Below the pieces are notes generated by a model that worked only from the letters and a program-made list of their open reading frames with translations, was not told the origin of the DNA and did no database searches. Positions 35,510-44,677 of a stretch of 64,000 bases of DNA are shown here, in pieces (the first letter of the stretch is position 1; every line of letters starts with the position of its first letter). The position numbers were made by a program, and so were the translations under genes. The stretch covers positions 1 through 64,000 of the forward strand of contig NZ_WEGL01000009.1 in assembly GCF_009604455.1 (NCBI RefSeq), read 5' to 3'. Source of the DNA: Streptomyces sp. RB17 (GTDB lineage Bacteria; Actinomycetota; Actinomycetes; Streptomycetales; Streptomycetaceae).

Positions 35510-36259
35510 ATGATCGACGACCTCGACATCGACCTGAAGCCGGTGGTCGCGGAACAGCCCGACCCCCTGCTGTTCGCGACCGTCTCCGGAGCCCATCTGT
35601 ACGGCTTCCCCTCGCAGGACTCGGACGTGGACCTGCGAGGCGTCCATCTGCTCCCGGCGGCCGACCTCGTCGGGCTGCGCGAGCCGGAGGAGACCCGCTC
35701 CCGGACCTGGGTGCGCTACGGCGTCGAACTGGACCTCGTCACGCACGATCTGCGCAAGTTCGTACGGCTGATGCTGCGCCGCAACGGCTATGTGCTGGAG
35801 CAGCTGCTCTCGCCGCTGGTCGTGCACACCGGGGACCCGCACCGGGAGCTGGCCGCCCTCGCCCCCGGCGTCCTCACCAGCCACCACGCCCACCACTACC
35901 GGGGATTCGCGGTGACCCAGTGGCGACTGTTCGAGAAGACCGGCGAACTCAAGCCGCTGCTCTACACGTTCCGGGTGCTGCTCACCGGTATTCACCTCAT
36001 GCGCAGCGGCGAGGTCCAGGCCCACCTGCCCACGCTGCTGGACCTGGTGGACGCTCCCGGGTACGTGCCGGAGCTGATAGCCGCCAAGGGCGAGCGGGAG
36101 CACGGGGCGGCCGGCGTCGAGCACGCGCGCGTGGAGACCGACGTGGAGCGGCTGCACGCCGTGCTCGACGAGGCACAGGCCGCCTCAGCCCTGCCGGACG
36201 TGCCCGGTGCGTACGACGGCCTGCACGACTTCGTGGTCCGCGTCCGCCTGCAGGGCTGA
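35510..36259 (+). CDS. Pol-beta superfamily nucleotidyltransferase (COG3541-like), copy 1
   Basis: A 249-residue predicted nucleotidyltransferase. The active-site region is SGAHLYGFPSQDSDVDLRGV near residues 30-48, with the DVD acids of the metal site; the Ser of the usual GS motif is Ala here. A third acid is likely in VELDLVTHDLRKFV. The rest is helical. The substrate of this family is not known. The ATG at 35510 follows the broken ADP-ribosylglycohydrolase, and the shifted frame of that pseudogene is continuous with this one. Its 3' end overlaps the opposite nucleotidyltransferase by 75 bp. Confidence 0.82.
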   Translation: MIDDLDIDLKPVVAEQPDPLLFATVSGAHLYGFPSQDSDVDLRGVHLLPAADLVGLREPEETRSRTWVRYGVELDLVTHDLRKFVRLMLRRNGYVLEQLLSPLVVHTGDPHRELAALAPGVLTSHHAHHYRGFAVTQWRLFEKTGELKPLLYTFRVLLTGIHLMRSGEVQAHLPTLLDLVDAPGYVPELIAAKGEREHGAAGVEHARVETDVERLHAVLDEAQAASALPDVPGAYDGLHDFVVRVRLQG

Positions 36260-36928
36260 GGCGCGGCGCACCCGGAACAGGAAGTCGGCCACGCGCGCGT
36301 GGTCCGGCTCGGGCGGGAGCGGGCTGCGCTGCACGGCCTGGTCCGTCTCCGCGCCCAGCCGGGCCATCCACCTCTCGACCTCGGCCCAGGAGACCTCGCC
36401 CCGCTTCACCGCGAGCAGCGGCTTCCGCTGGTCGCCGACGTCGATGCGCAGCTCGCCGGTGCGCAGCAGGTCGCGGGCGCTCATCAGCAGGCGCAGCAGA
36501 TGCATGGCGTGCTTCCAGCGCGGGGCGCCCTGCGTGCGGACGTCGGCGTCGAGCTTCTTGCGCTGGCCGAGGGCATAGCGGGTGAAGGTGTCGTAGGCCC
36601 GGCGGGAGAGGAAGGCCTCGCGCAGGGAGAGCAGCTCCCGGCCGGTGTCGTCCACCCGCTCCACCAGCGGCGAGTGCAGACACTCCAGGATGTTGGGGTT
36701 GCCGCGCAGCGCCAGCTCGCAGAACCGCTCCAGCTCCCAGGAGAACTGCTCCTCGCCCGGCCCCTCCACATGCGTGGGCGGCTTCTCGAACCGCCAGAAC
36801 AGGGGGGTGGGGGCGAGGAACACGCCCCGCCGGTCGGTGTCGCTCGTGTCCGTGGCCAGACCGAAGGCCCGGGAACCCATGACACAGGCGTAGACGGTGT
36901 GGTCGCGTACCAGGGTCTCGGGCTGCAT
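36185..36928 (-). CDS. Pol-beta superfamily nucleotidyltransferase (COG3541-like), copy 2
   Basis: A 247-residue paralogue of the preceding protein, on the opposite strand. It keeps the GS motif: VMGSRAFGLATDTSDTDRRGV near residues 16-36. The third acid is less clear. The helical C-terminal half (RWKHAMHLLRLLMSARDLLR) resembles copy 1. Substrate is unknown. Both genes converge and their last 75 bp overlap antisense, so the two C-termini are encoded by the same DNA. The ATG at 36928 has no close operon partner. Confidence 0.82.
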   Translation of the reverse strand: MQPETLVRDHTVYACVMGSRAFGLATDTSDTDRRGVFLAPTPLFWRFEKPPTHVEGPGEEQFSWELERFCELALRGNPNILECLHSPLVERVDDTGRELLSLREAFLSRRAYDTFTRYALGQRKKLDADVRTQGAPRWKHAMHLLRLLMSARDLLRTGELRIDVGDQRKPLLAVKRGEVSWAEVERWMARLGAETDQAVQRSPLPPEPDHARVADFLFRVRRASALQADADHEVVQAVVRTGHVRQG

Positions 36929-36950
36929 GCCCGGAGCGTACGACGACTCC

Positions 36951-37337
36951 TCACGTCAGTTTGATCGAATTTCCCTGCACCTTGATCGACTTTGCCGGAA
37001 GCGGCCTTTTCGCAGGCCCGTGCGCCACCGAGCCGTCGGCGATGTGGAACTTGCTGCCGTGACACGGACAGTCGATCGTGCCGTCCGCGACTTTGTTCAC
37101 CGTGCAGCCCAGGTGCGTGCAGATCGCCGAGAAGGCCTTGAAGTCGCCCTTCGTCGGCTGGGTGACGACGACCTTCTTGTCCTTGAAGACCTTGCCGCCG
37201 CCCTCCGGGATGTCCTTGGTGCTGCCCAGATCCCCGGCACTGGACCCGCCGGCGTTGCCGCCGCATGCCGCGACGGGTGCGACGATCGCCGCCGCGCCCG
37301 TCGCCAGAACCGTGCGCCGCGTCGCGCCCTCCGTCAT
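36951..37337 (-). CDS. Rieske [2Fe-2S] Tat-type lipoprotein
   Basis: A 128-residue secreted protein. The N-terminus has a twin-arginine signal (TRRTVLATGAAAIVAPVAACGG) ending in a lipobox, so it is exported folded and lipid-anchored. The Rieske cluster ligands are in ICTHLGC and CPCHGSKFH, with the conserved Cys pair that forms the stabilising disulfide. It is an electron-transfer domain outside the cytochrome bc complex; partner unknown. The ATG at 37337 has GGAGG 5 nt upstream; a longer frame from 37397 is unlikely. It is divergent from aroH. Confidence 0.9.
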   Translation of the reverse strand: MTEGATRRTVLATGAAAIVAPVAACGGNAGGSSAGDLGSTKDIPEGGGKVFKDKKVVVTQPTKGDFKAFSAICTHLGCTVNKVADGTIDCPCHGSKFHIADGSVAHGPAKRPLPAKSIKVQGNSIKLT

Positions 37338-37492
37338 GCCGGCCTCCATACAACACATCCAACACATCGAAATCGGTGAATACCGGATTCTCCGCATCGT
37401 CTCAGCGATCGGGCGCCGTGCGCCCCGTCCGCGCGGGCTGACTACGCTGGACGGACCAAGAAAAGATCCGCACGTCAGCAGGGAGCAGCGCC

Positions 37493-37861
37493 GTGGCGGT
37501 ACGAGCGGTCCGGGGGGCCGTCCAACTCGAGCGGGACGAAGCCGGGCACATGGACGAGCAGGTCGGAGCCCTGCTCACCGCCGTCCTTGAGCGGAACGGG
37601 CTGACCGCCGACGACCTGATCAGCATCTGGTTCACGGCCACGCCGGACCTGCACAGCGACTTCCCGGCCGCCGCCGCCCGCAAGCTCGGCATCGACATCG
37701 GCGATGTACCCCTGATCTGCGCCCAGGAACTGGACATCCAGGGCGCCATGCCCCGGGTCGTACGGCTGCTCGCCCACATCGAGTCGGACCGGCCCCGCGC
37801 CGACATCAACCACGTCTACCTCGGCGCCGCGGCCGCACTGCGCAAAGACATCGCCCAGTGA
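37493..37861 (+). CDS. aroH: Chorismate mutase, AroH type
   Basis: A 122-residue monofunctional chorismate mutase of the AroH (Bacillus) fold, converting chorismate to prephenate. It starts AVRAVRGAVQLERDEAGHM and has Arg and Glu active-site residues typical of the family, with PDLHSDFPAAAARKLG and LDIQGAMPRVVRLL. The GTG at 37493 has GGGAG 7 nt upstream. It overlaps tyrA by 4 nt, so the two successive tyrosine-pathway steps are coupled. Confidence 0.93.
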   Translation: MAVRAVRGAVQLERDEAGHMDEQVGALLTAVLERNGLTADDLISIWFTATPDLHSDFPAAAARKLGIDIGDVPLICAQELDIQGAMPRVVRLLAHIESDRPRADINHVYLGAAAALRKDIAQ

Positions 37862-38943
37862 GAACCGCACTCGTCATCGGCACCGGCCTCATCGGCACCT
37901 CCGCCGCCCTGGCCCTGGTCCAGCGCGGCGTCACCGTCCACCTCGCCGACCACGACCCCGAGCAGGCCCGCACGGCCGCCGCGCTCGGCGCCGGCACCGA
38001 CGAGGCCCCCGAGGCCCCGGTCGACCTGGCGATCGTGGCCGCCCCGCCCGCCCATGTGGCCGGCGTCCTCGCGGACGCCATGCGCCGGGGCGTGGCCCGC
38101 GGCTACGTCGACGTGGCCAGCGTCAAGGGCGGCCCGCGCCGCGAGCTTCAGGCGCTCGGCCTGGACCTGTCGTCGTACATCGGCACCCACCCCATGTCCG
38201 GCCGGGAGAAGTCCGGCCCGCTGGCCGCGACCGCCGACCTCTTCGAGGGCCGCCCCTGGGTGCTCACCCCCACCCGGGACACCGACACCGAGGTGCTGAA
38301 CCTCGCCCTGGAGCTGGTCTCGCACTGCCGGGCGGTACCGGTCGTCATGGACGCCGACGCCCACGACCGCGCGGTCGCGCTCGTCTCCCACATGCCGCAC
38401 CTGGTGTCCAGCATGGTCGCCGCGCGCCTGGAGCACGCCGAGGAGGCCGCAGTACGGCTGTGCGGGCAGGGCATCCGGGACGTGACCCGGATCGCCGCCT
38501 CCGACCCGCGCATGTGGATCGACATCCTCTCCGCGAACCCGGGACCGGTCGCCGACCTCCTCTCCGACGTCGCCGCCGACCTGGGCGAGACCGTCGAGGC
38601 CCTGCGCGCCCTGCAGTCCTCCGACGAGGCCAAGCGGCGCGAGGGCAGCGCCGGCATCGAGGACGTGCTGCGCCGCGGGAACGCCGGCCAGGTGCGGGTA
38701 CCCGGCAAGCACGGCTCCGCCCCGCGGGTCTACGAGGTCGTGGCGGTGCTGATCGACGACCAGCCGGGGCAACTGGCCCGCATCTTCGCCGACGCGGAAC
38801 GGGCCGGCGTCAACATCGAGGACGTACGGATCGAGCATGCGACGGGGCAGCAGGCCGGTCTCGTCCAGCTCATGGTCGAGCCGAAGGCGGCGGCGGTGCT
38901 GAAGGAGGCGCTGCGGGAGCGGGGCTGGGCACTGCGGCAGTAG
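37858..38943 (+). CDS. tyrA: Prephenate dehydrogenase with ACT domain
   Basis: A 361-residue NAD-dependent prephenate dehydrogenase (tyrosine branch). The Rossmann motif is ALVIGTGLIGTSAALAL at the N-terminus. THPMSGREKSGP is the conserved active-site segment. The C-terminal 75 residues (VYEVVAVLIDDQPGQLARIF) form an ACT domain, usually the tyrosine-feedback site. The GTG at 37858 overlaps the aroH stop (GTGA). Next is cmk after about 100 bp. Confidence 0.93.
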   Translation: MRTALVIGTGLIGTSAALALVQRGVTVHLADHDPEQARTAAALGAGTDEAPEAPVDLAIVAAPPAHVAGVLADAMRRGVARGYVDVASVKGGPRRELQALGLDLSSYIGTHPMSGREKSGPLAATADLFEGRPWVLTPTRDTDTEVLNLALELVSHCRAVPVVMDADAHDRAVALVSHMPHLVSSMVAARLEHAEEAAVRLCGQGIRDVTRIAASDPRMWIDILSANPGPVADLLSDVAADLGETVEALRALQSSDEAKRREGSAGIEDVLRRGNAGQVRVPGKHGSAPRVYEVVAVLIDDQPGQLARIFADAERAGVNIEDVRIEHATGQQAGLVQLMVEPKAAAVLKEALRERGWALRQ

Positions 38944-39046
38944 GGCGATGCACAGGCGTCCGGACGAGTGACCCGCACCCAGTAACCTTGTGCAGGGCGC
39001 TCCTGCCCCCGCACCCGCCCACACCGCACCAGGAAGGTGTCCCTCC

Positions 39047-39742
39047 GTGGAAAACGGCGCCGCCCCGACCGCCAAGTCCGTGATCGTCGCGATCGACGGC
39101 CCCTCCGGCACGGGCAAGTCGAGCACGTCGAAGGCCGTCGCCGCGCAGCTCGGCCTGAGCTACCTGGACACCGGCGCCCAGTACCGGGCGATCACCTGGT
39201 GGATGGTGAACAACGGCATCGACCTGGAGGACCCGACCGCCATCGCCGCCGTCGCGGGCAAGCCGGAGATCGTCTCCGGCACCGACCCGGCCGCCCCGAC
39301 CATCATGGTCGACGGCACCGACGTGGCCGGCCCGATCCGCACCCAGGAGGTCACCTCCAAGGTCAGCGCGGTCAGCGCGGTGCCCGAGGTGCGCACCCGG
39401 ATCACCGAGCTGCAGCGCTCCCTGGCGGCCGGCGCCGAGCACGGCATCGTGGTCGAGGGCCGCGACATCGGTACGACCGTCCTCCCGGACGCCGACCTGA
39501 AGATCTTCCTCACCGCCTCCCCTGAGGCCCGCGCGGCCCGCCGCAGCGGCGAGCTGAAGGGCGCCGACGTCCACGCCACCCGCGAGGCCCTGATCAAGCG
39601 GGACGCGGCGGACTCCTCCCGCAAGACCTCGCCCCTCGCCAAGGCCGGCGACGCGGTCGAGGTGGACACCACCGAGCTCACCCTCGCCCAGGTCATCGAG
39701 TGCGTCGTCACCCTGGTCGAGGAGAAGCGGGCCGGGAAGTGA
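39047..39742 (+). CDS. cmk: Cytidylate kinase
   Basis: A 231-residue CMP/dCMP kinase. The P-loop is IDGPSGTGKSSTSKAVA at residues 14-30, with EGRDIGTTVLPDA, the lid RRSGELKG and IKRDAADSSR all conserved. The GTG at 39047 has AGGAAGG 9 nt upstream. It overlaps plsC by 4 nt, and der follows; cmk-der pairing is common in actinobacteria. Confidence 0.95.
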   Translation: MENGAAPTAKSVIVAIDGPSGTGKSSTSKAVAAQLGLSYLDTGAQYRAITWWMVNNGIDLEDPTAIAAVAGKPEIVSGTDPAAPTIMVDGTDVAGPIRTQEVTSKVSAVSAVPEVRTRITELQRSLAAGAEHGIVVEGRDIGTTVLPDADLKIFLTASPEARAARRSGELKGADVHATREALIKRDAADSSRKTSPLAKAGDAVEVDTTELTLAQVIECVVTLVEEKRAGK

Positions 39743-40389
39743 CCCAGTCCGTTCCCTCCCGGAGGGGGGCCGAGGTCGGCCGGCGCATCGGCGTCGGCCT
39801 GATGCACGGGCTGTTCAGGCCGCGCGTGCTCGGTGCCTGGAAGGTGCCGGCCAGTGGCCCGGTGATCTTCGCCGTGAACCACTCCCACAACATCGACGGT
39901 CCGATGGTCATGGGCGTGGCACCCCGGCCGACGCACTTCCTGATCAAGAAGGAAGCCTTCATCGGCCCGCTGGACCCCTTCCTGACCGGCATCGGCCAGC
40001 TGAAGGTGGACCGCGCCACCGCCGACCGCACCGCGATCACCCGGGCCCTCGGCGTGCTGGAGGCCGGGGGAGTGCTGGGCATCTTCCCGGAGGGCACCCG
40101 GGGCGAGGGAGACTTCGCCTCGCTGCGCGCCGGGCTCGCCTACTTCGCCGTACGCAGCGGGGCGCCGATCGTGCCCATCGCCGTACTGGGAAGCGCGGAG
40201 AGGCCGGGACGGTTGATAAAGGCACTGCCCCCGCTGCGCTCCCGCGTCGACGTCGTCTTCGGCGACCCCTTCGACGCGGGCGACGGCAGCGGGCGGCGCA
40301 CGCGCAGGGCGCTGGACGAGGCGACCGAGCGCATCCAGAAGCAGCTCACCAGCCACCTGGAAAACGCCAGGCGCCTGACCGGGCGCTAG
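39739..40389 (+). CDS. plsC: 1-acyl-glycerol-3-phosphate acyltransferase family protein
   Basis: A 216-residue PlsC-type acyltransferase. The HX4D catalytic motif is NHSHNIDG near residue 46, and the phosphate-binding FPEGTRGEGDF is near 115. It adds the second acyl chain to lysophosphatidate at the membrane; paralogues with other acceptors exist, so the exact reaction is inferred. The GTG overlaps the cmk stop (GTGA). A short terminator-like hairpin follows. Confidence 0.88.
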   Translation: MTQSVPSRRGAEVGRRIGVGLMHGLFRPRVLGAWKVPASGPVIFAVNHSHNIDGPMVMGVAPRPTHFLIKKEAFIGPLDPFLTGIGQLKVDRATADRTAITRALGVLEAGGVLGIFPEGTRGEGDFASLRAGLAYFAVRSGAPIVPIAVLGSAERPGRLIKALPPLRSRVDVVFGDPFDAGDGSGRRTRRALDEATERIQKQLTSHLENARRLTGR

Positions 40390-40410
40390 GCGACACTTGA
40401 GTAGTGGATC

Positions 40411-40428
40411 AGCCCGTGCGGGGCTTTT
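40411..40428 (+). terminator. Weak hairpin with T-run after plsC
   Basis: AGCCC (40411-40415) and GGGCT (40421-40425) flank a 5-nt loop and are followed by TTT. Short stem, so partial termination or attenuation before der is all that can be claimed. Confidence 0.45.
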
Positions 40429-40467
40429 CCACCGATCACCACGAATGAACGACGAGGTACGGACTTC

Positions 40468-41952
40468 ATGAACGACGACATCCAGCCCGGCGACTCGGCT
40501 GAGCACGAGTACGACCACGGGGCTCTCGGCGACGCCGAGTACGCGGAGTTCATGGAGCTCGCCGCGGAAGAGGGCTTCGACATCGAGGACGTCGAGGGCG
40601 CCATCGAGGCGGCGGGCCACGGTCCGCTGCCCGTGCTCGCCGTCGTCGGCCGCCCCAATGTCGGCAAGTCGACCCTGGTCAACCGGATCATCGGCCGCCG
40701 CGAGGCGGTCGTCGAGGACAAGCCCGGTGTCACCCGCGACCGCGTCACCTACGAGGCCGAGTGGGCCGGCCGCCGCTTCAAGGTCGTCGACACCGGCGGC
40801 TGGGAGCAGGACGTCCTCGGCATCGACGCCTCCGTGGCCGCCCAGGCCGAGTACGCGATCGAGGCGGCCGACGCGGTGGTCTTCGTCGTGGACGCCAAGG
40901 TCGGCGCGACCGACACCGACGAGGCGGTCGTACGGCTGCTGCGCAAGGCCGGCAAGCCGGTTGTGCTGTGCGCCAACAAGGTCGACGGCCCGAGCGGCGA
41001 GGCCGACGCGGCCTACCTGTGGAGCCTCGGCCTCGGCGAGCCGCACCCCGTCTCGGCACTGCACGGCCGCGGCACCGGCGACATGCTGGACGCCGTCCTG
41101 GAGGTGCTGCCGGACGCGCCGCGCGAGACCTTCGGCGGAGCCGGCATCGGCGGCCCGCGCCGCATCGCGCTCATCGGCCGCCCGAACGTCGGCAAGTCCT
41201 CCCTGCTGAACAAGGTGGCCGGCGAGGAGCGTGCGGTCGTCAACGAGCTGGCGGGCACCACCCGTGACCCGGTCGACGAGCTGATCGAGCTGGGCGGCGT
41301 GACCTGGAAGTTCGTCGACACGGCGGGCATCCGCAAGCGCGTCCACCTCCAGCAGGGCGCCGACTACTACGCCTCCCTGCGCACCGCCGCCGCGGTGGAG
41401 AAGGCGGAGGTCGCCGTCATCCTGATCGACGCCTCCGAGAACATCTCCGTGCAGGACCAGCGGATCGTCACCATGGCCGTCGAGGCGGGCCGCGCTGTGG
41501 TCATCGCCTACAACAAGTGGGACACCCTCGACGAGGAGCGCCGCTACTACCTGGAGCGGGAGATCGAGACCGAGCTGGGCCAGGTCGCCTGGGCCCCGCG
41601 GGTGAACGTCTCGGCGCGCACCGGCCGCCACATGGAGAAGCTGGTCCCGGCGATCGAGACCGCCCTCGCCGGCTGGGAGACCCGCGTGCCCACCGGCCGC
41701 CTCAACGCCTTCCTCGGCGAGCTGGTCTCGGCCCATCCGCACCCGATCCGGGGCGGCAAGCAGCCGCGCATCCTGTTCGGAACCCAGGCCGGCACCAAGC
41801 CCCCGCGCTTCGTCCTCTTCGCCTCCGGCTTCATCGAGGCCGGCTACCGGCGTTTCATCGAGCGCCGCCTGCGCGAGGAGTTCGGCTTCGACGGCACCCC
41901 GATCCACATCTCGGTGCGGGTGCGCGAGAAGCGCGGCGCGAAGAAGAAGTAA
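40468..41952 (+). CDS. der: Ribosome biogenesis GTPase Der (EngA)
   Basis: A 494-residue double GTPase needed for 50S maturation. Domain 1 has GRPNVGKST near residue 61 and DTGGW; domain 2 has GRPNVGKSS near residue 237 and DTAGIRKR, with NKVD and NKWD specificity motifs. The C-terminal KH-like domain ends [16 protein letters not shown]. An acidic N-terminal extension of about 55 residues precedes domain 1, as in other actinobacteria. The ATG at 40468 follows GAGGT. A long antisense frame here is spurious. Confidence 0.96.
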   Translation: MNDDIQPGDSAEHEYDHGALGDAEYAEFMELAAEEGFDIEDVEGAIEAAGHGPLPVLAVVGRPNVGKSTLVNRIIGRREAVVEDKPGVTRDRVTYEAEWAGRRFKVVDTGGWEQDVLGIDASVAAQAEYAIEAADAVVFVVDAKVGATDTDEAVVRLLRKAGKPVVLCANKVDGPSGEADAAYLWSLGLGEPHPVSALHGRGTGDMLDAVLEVLPDAPRETFGGAGIGGPRRIALIGRPNVGKSSLLNKVAGEERAVVNELAGTTRDPVDELIELGGVTWKFVDTAGIRKRVHLQQGADYYASLRTAAAVEKAEVAVILIDASENISVQDQRIVTMAVEAGRAVVIAYNKWDTLDEERRYYLEREIETELGQVAWAPRVNVSARTGRHMEKLVPAIETALAGWETRVPTGRLNAFLGELVSAHPHPIRGGKQPRILFGTQAGTKPPRFVLFASGFIEAGYRRFIERRLREEFGFDGTPIHISVRVREKRGAKKK

Positions 41953-41964
41953 CGGCGGTACGAC

Positions 41965-42004
41965 GTGAAGGGCGGCCCCTGGTCCTCCAGGGGCCGCCCT
42001 TCAC
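41965..42004 (+). terminator. der terminator
   Basis: 18-nt arms (41965-41982 and 41987-42004) are perfectly complementary with a TCCT loop. The motif starts GTGAAGGGCGGCC. It can also stop the opposite gene at 42029. Confidence 0.9.
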
Positions 42005-42028
42005 GCCGTGTCCCCGGCACTCGCCCCG

Positions 42029-42427
42029 TCACACGCCCCGGCGCGGCCCCGGAGGCAGCGCCGCCGGAACGTGCTGCATCCCGGAGTCCTGCTGCCGCCC
42101 CAGCGTGCCCACCCGCTGCCACTGCGAGTGCTGCCGCGCGCTGTACGCGCCCGCGCTGTAGGCGCTGTACGAGCTGCTGAACGACCCCGCCCGATGGCCC
42201 CCGTAGCCGCCCGTTCGGTCCGGAAGCTGCCCGAAGGGGCTGAACGCCAGCTCCTCCTCCCCGCTCCGGTCGCCCGGCAGCGTACGGAAGGTCTTGACCC
42301 ACTCCGCGTAGAGCGAGTCGTAGATCGGCGTGGCCGAGGCAGCACCGCCCGCCTCCTGCGCCAACCGGGCAGAGGGAACGGAGACGAAGGTGGACCGGCG
42401 AGGAGGGGGAGCGTCGTATGTGTGCAC
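42029..42427 (-). CDS. Hypothetical protein, Ser/Tyr/Gly-rich tail
   Basis: A 132-residue protein of unknown function. The conserved-looking part is ATPIYDSLYAEWVKTFRTLPGDRSGEEE near residues 32-60, followed by a Ser/Tyr/Gly-rich stretch and a Pro-rich end. No domain or membrane segment is visible. The GTG at 42427 is taken because it gives the longest sensible product; the ribosome-binding site is weak. It converges on der across a strong terminator. Confidence 0.62.
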   Translation of the reverse strand: MHTYDAPPPRRSTFVSVPSARLAQEAGGAASATPIYDSLYAEWVKTFRTLPGDRSGEEELAFSPFGQLPDRTGGYGGHRAGSFSSSYSAYSAGAYSARQHSQWQRVGTLGRQQDSGMQHVPAALPPGPRRGV

Positions 42428-42443
42428 GTATGTCCAAACGACG

Positions 42444-42488
42444 GCGTCCCTGAAGAGATGCGGTTCTGCAGCATGCCTTTAGGGACGC
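42444..42488. other. Cruciform-forming inverted repeat
   Basis: GCGTCCCTGAAG (42444-42455) faces CTTTAGGGACGC (42477-42488), 11 of 12 pairs, with a further ATGC/GCAT pair inside. It lies between two same-strand genes and may be a terminator for the gene at 42592-43386 or a regulator of the gene at 42029-42427. Confidence 0.5.
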
Positions 42489-42591
42489 GGGGGCTGTGTG
42501 GATATGCGGCTCCGCCGCGTGGGCGCGAGCAGCCACAGCGCACGCGCACGCGCGAACGCGCCGCAGCTCCCCACCCACCGGGCGAAAAGAG

Positions 42592-43386
42592 TCACGTACC
42601 CGCGAGAGGGAGCGCCGCCGCGACCAGCTTCCCGTTCGCCGCCGCCTTGTCGAGAGACTCCCGCAGCAGATCCTCCCGCGGCTGCCGCCCGATGGACCCC
42701 ACCGGCGCCGCGAACAGAAGCACCTGCTGGTGCTTGTTCGCGGCGGCCCGCCAGCTGTCCGTGACCTGCAGCGGCTGATGCGCCTGCCACCAGGCCACCG
42801 GCTGCCCGCCGTTCGCCGACGGCTGCAGCACCGCGTGCAGCTGGCCCACGGCGAGCAGCACCGACCAGCCGTGCAGCACCGGCGGCACGGACGCCAGCTC
42901 GGTCAGCGGCATGAACCCCTGCTCGATGAGCAGCGGAAGGAAGTCGTCGCCGGCCCCGGTGGAGCCCGGCCGCACGATCGGCGAGGTCGGTTCGACGACG
43001 AGCGCGGGGTGCAACTCGCCCTCGATCAGGACGAGTCCGCTGGTCACGCCGAGCACCGCCTGCTCGGGCACGGCCCTGTGCGGCTCGCCCGCGGCAGCGG
43101 AGCCCGCGGCGACGCCGCCGATGGACCGGACGGCGCCCCGCAGCTGCTCCTCGGTGACCTGGACGACCTGCGAGGGCAGGCAGCTGGCGTGGGCGAAGGC
43201 GAGGACGGCGGTCTCGTCGCCGACGAACAGAACGGTGCTGGTGCGCTCCTGCTCGGAGTCGCCCGGGGTGCGACAGGACGTGCAGTCGTAACTGCCCGGG
43301 GCGTTCTCTCCGGCGAGCAGCCGGTCGGCTTCTTCATCGCCGATCTCGGCGCGTACGGCGTCACTGACGTCGAGCATGCGCGGCAC
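42592..43386 (-). CDS. Hypothetical protein (conserved in shape, unknown family)
   Basis: A 264-residue cytoplasmic protein I do not recognise. The N-terminus (MLDVSDAVRAEIGDEEADRLLAGE) and a CTSCRTPG segment, possibly a small metal site, are followed by TSTVLFVGDETAVLAFAHASC and repeated hydrophobic strands. The GTG at 43386 (VPRMLDVSD) is preferred because GAGGGAG lies 5 nt upstream; an ATG at 43461 with no ribosome-binding site would add 25 residues. Confidence 0.68.
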   Translation of the reverse strand: MPRMLDVSDAVRAEIGDEEADRLLAGENAPGSYDCTSCRTPGDSEQERTSTVLFVGDETAVLAFAHASCLPSQVVQVTEEQLRGAVRSIGGVAAGSAAAGEPHRAVPEQAVLGVTSGLVLIEGELHPALVVEPTSPIVRPGSTGAGDDFLPLLIEQGFMPLTELASVPPVLHGWSVLLAVGQLHAVLQPSANGGQPVAWWQAHQPLQVTDSWRAAANKHQQVLLFAAPVGSIGRQPREDLLRESLDKAAANGKLVAAALPLAGT

Positions 43387-44597
<1,211 letters not shown>

Positions 44598-44620
44598 GCG
44601 ACCGAGCACTCGCACCAGGA

Positions 44621-44651
44621 ACAGCCGCTGTCCGTCGAGGACAGCGGCTGT
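44621..44651 (+). terminator. Terminator after the transglycosylase
   Basis: Arms ACAGCCGCTGTCC and GGACAGCGGCTGT form a perfect 13-bp stem with loop GTCGA. Confidence 0.85.
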
Positions 44652-44677
44652 CCGCCATCCCTGACAGACTCGGCCCC

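Larger units (their letters stand above)
34349..35510 (+). pseudogene. ADP-ribosylglycohydrolase, disrupted by two insertions
   Basis: Three reading frames hold consecutive parts of one ADP-ribosylglycohydrolase (DraG/ARH family), which removes ADP-ribose from proteins or metabolites. Frame 1 (34349-34956) has GALLGLALGDALGFPAEF, FVSDDTQMTLA and GCGANMRVAPVGL. Frame 3 (34991-35178) gives TDHTWPGDLW and ARGWDECLAVLHRLQEAV. Frame 2 (35291 on) gives GLLCFLLFPDE and the metal-binding GDSDSIACLTGAFAGA. Removing 34957-34990 (34 bp) and 35179-35290 (112 bp) joins all three parts in frame. The original stop cannot be placed and a third lesion near the end is possible. No in-frame stop occurs in the first frame, which runs on into the next gene. 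Confidence 0.85.

Noticed and set aside
39160-41907. A 915-codon minus-strand frame across cmk, plsC and der.
   Set aside because: Same shadow effect; no recognisable domain in it.
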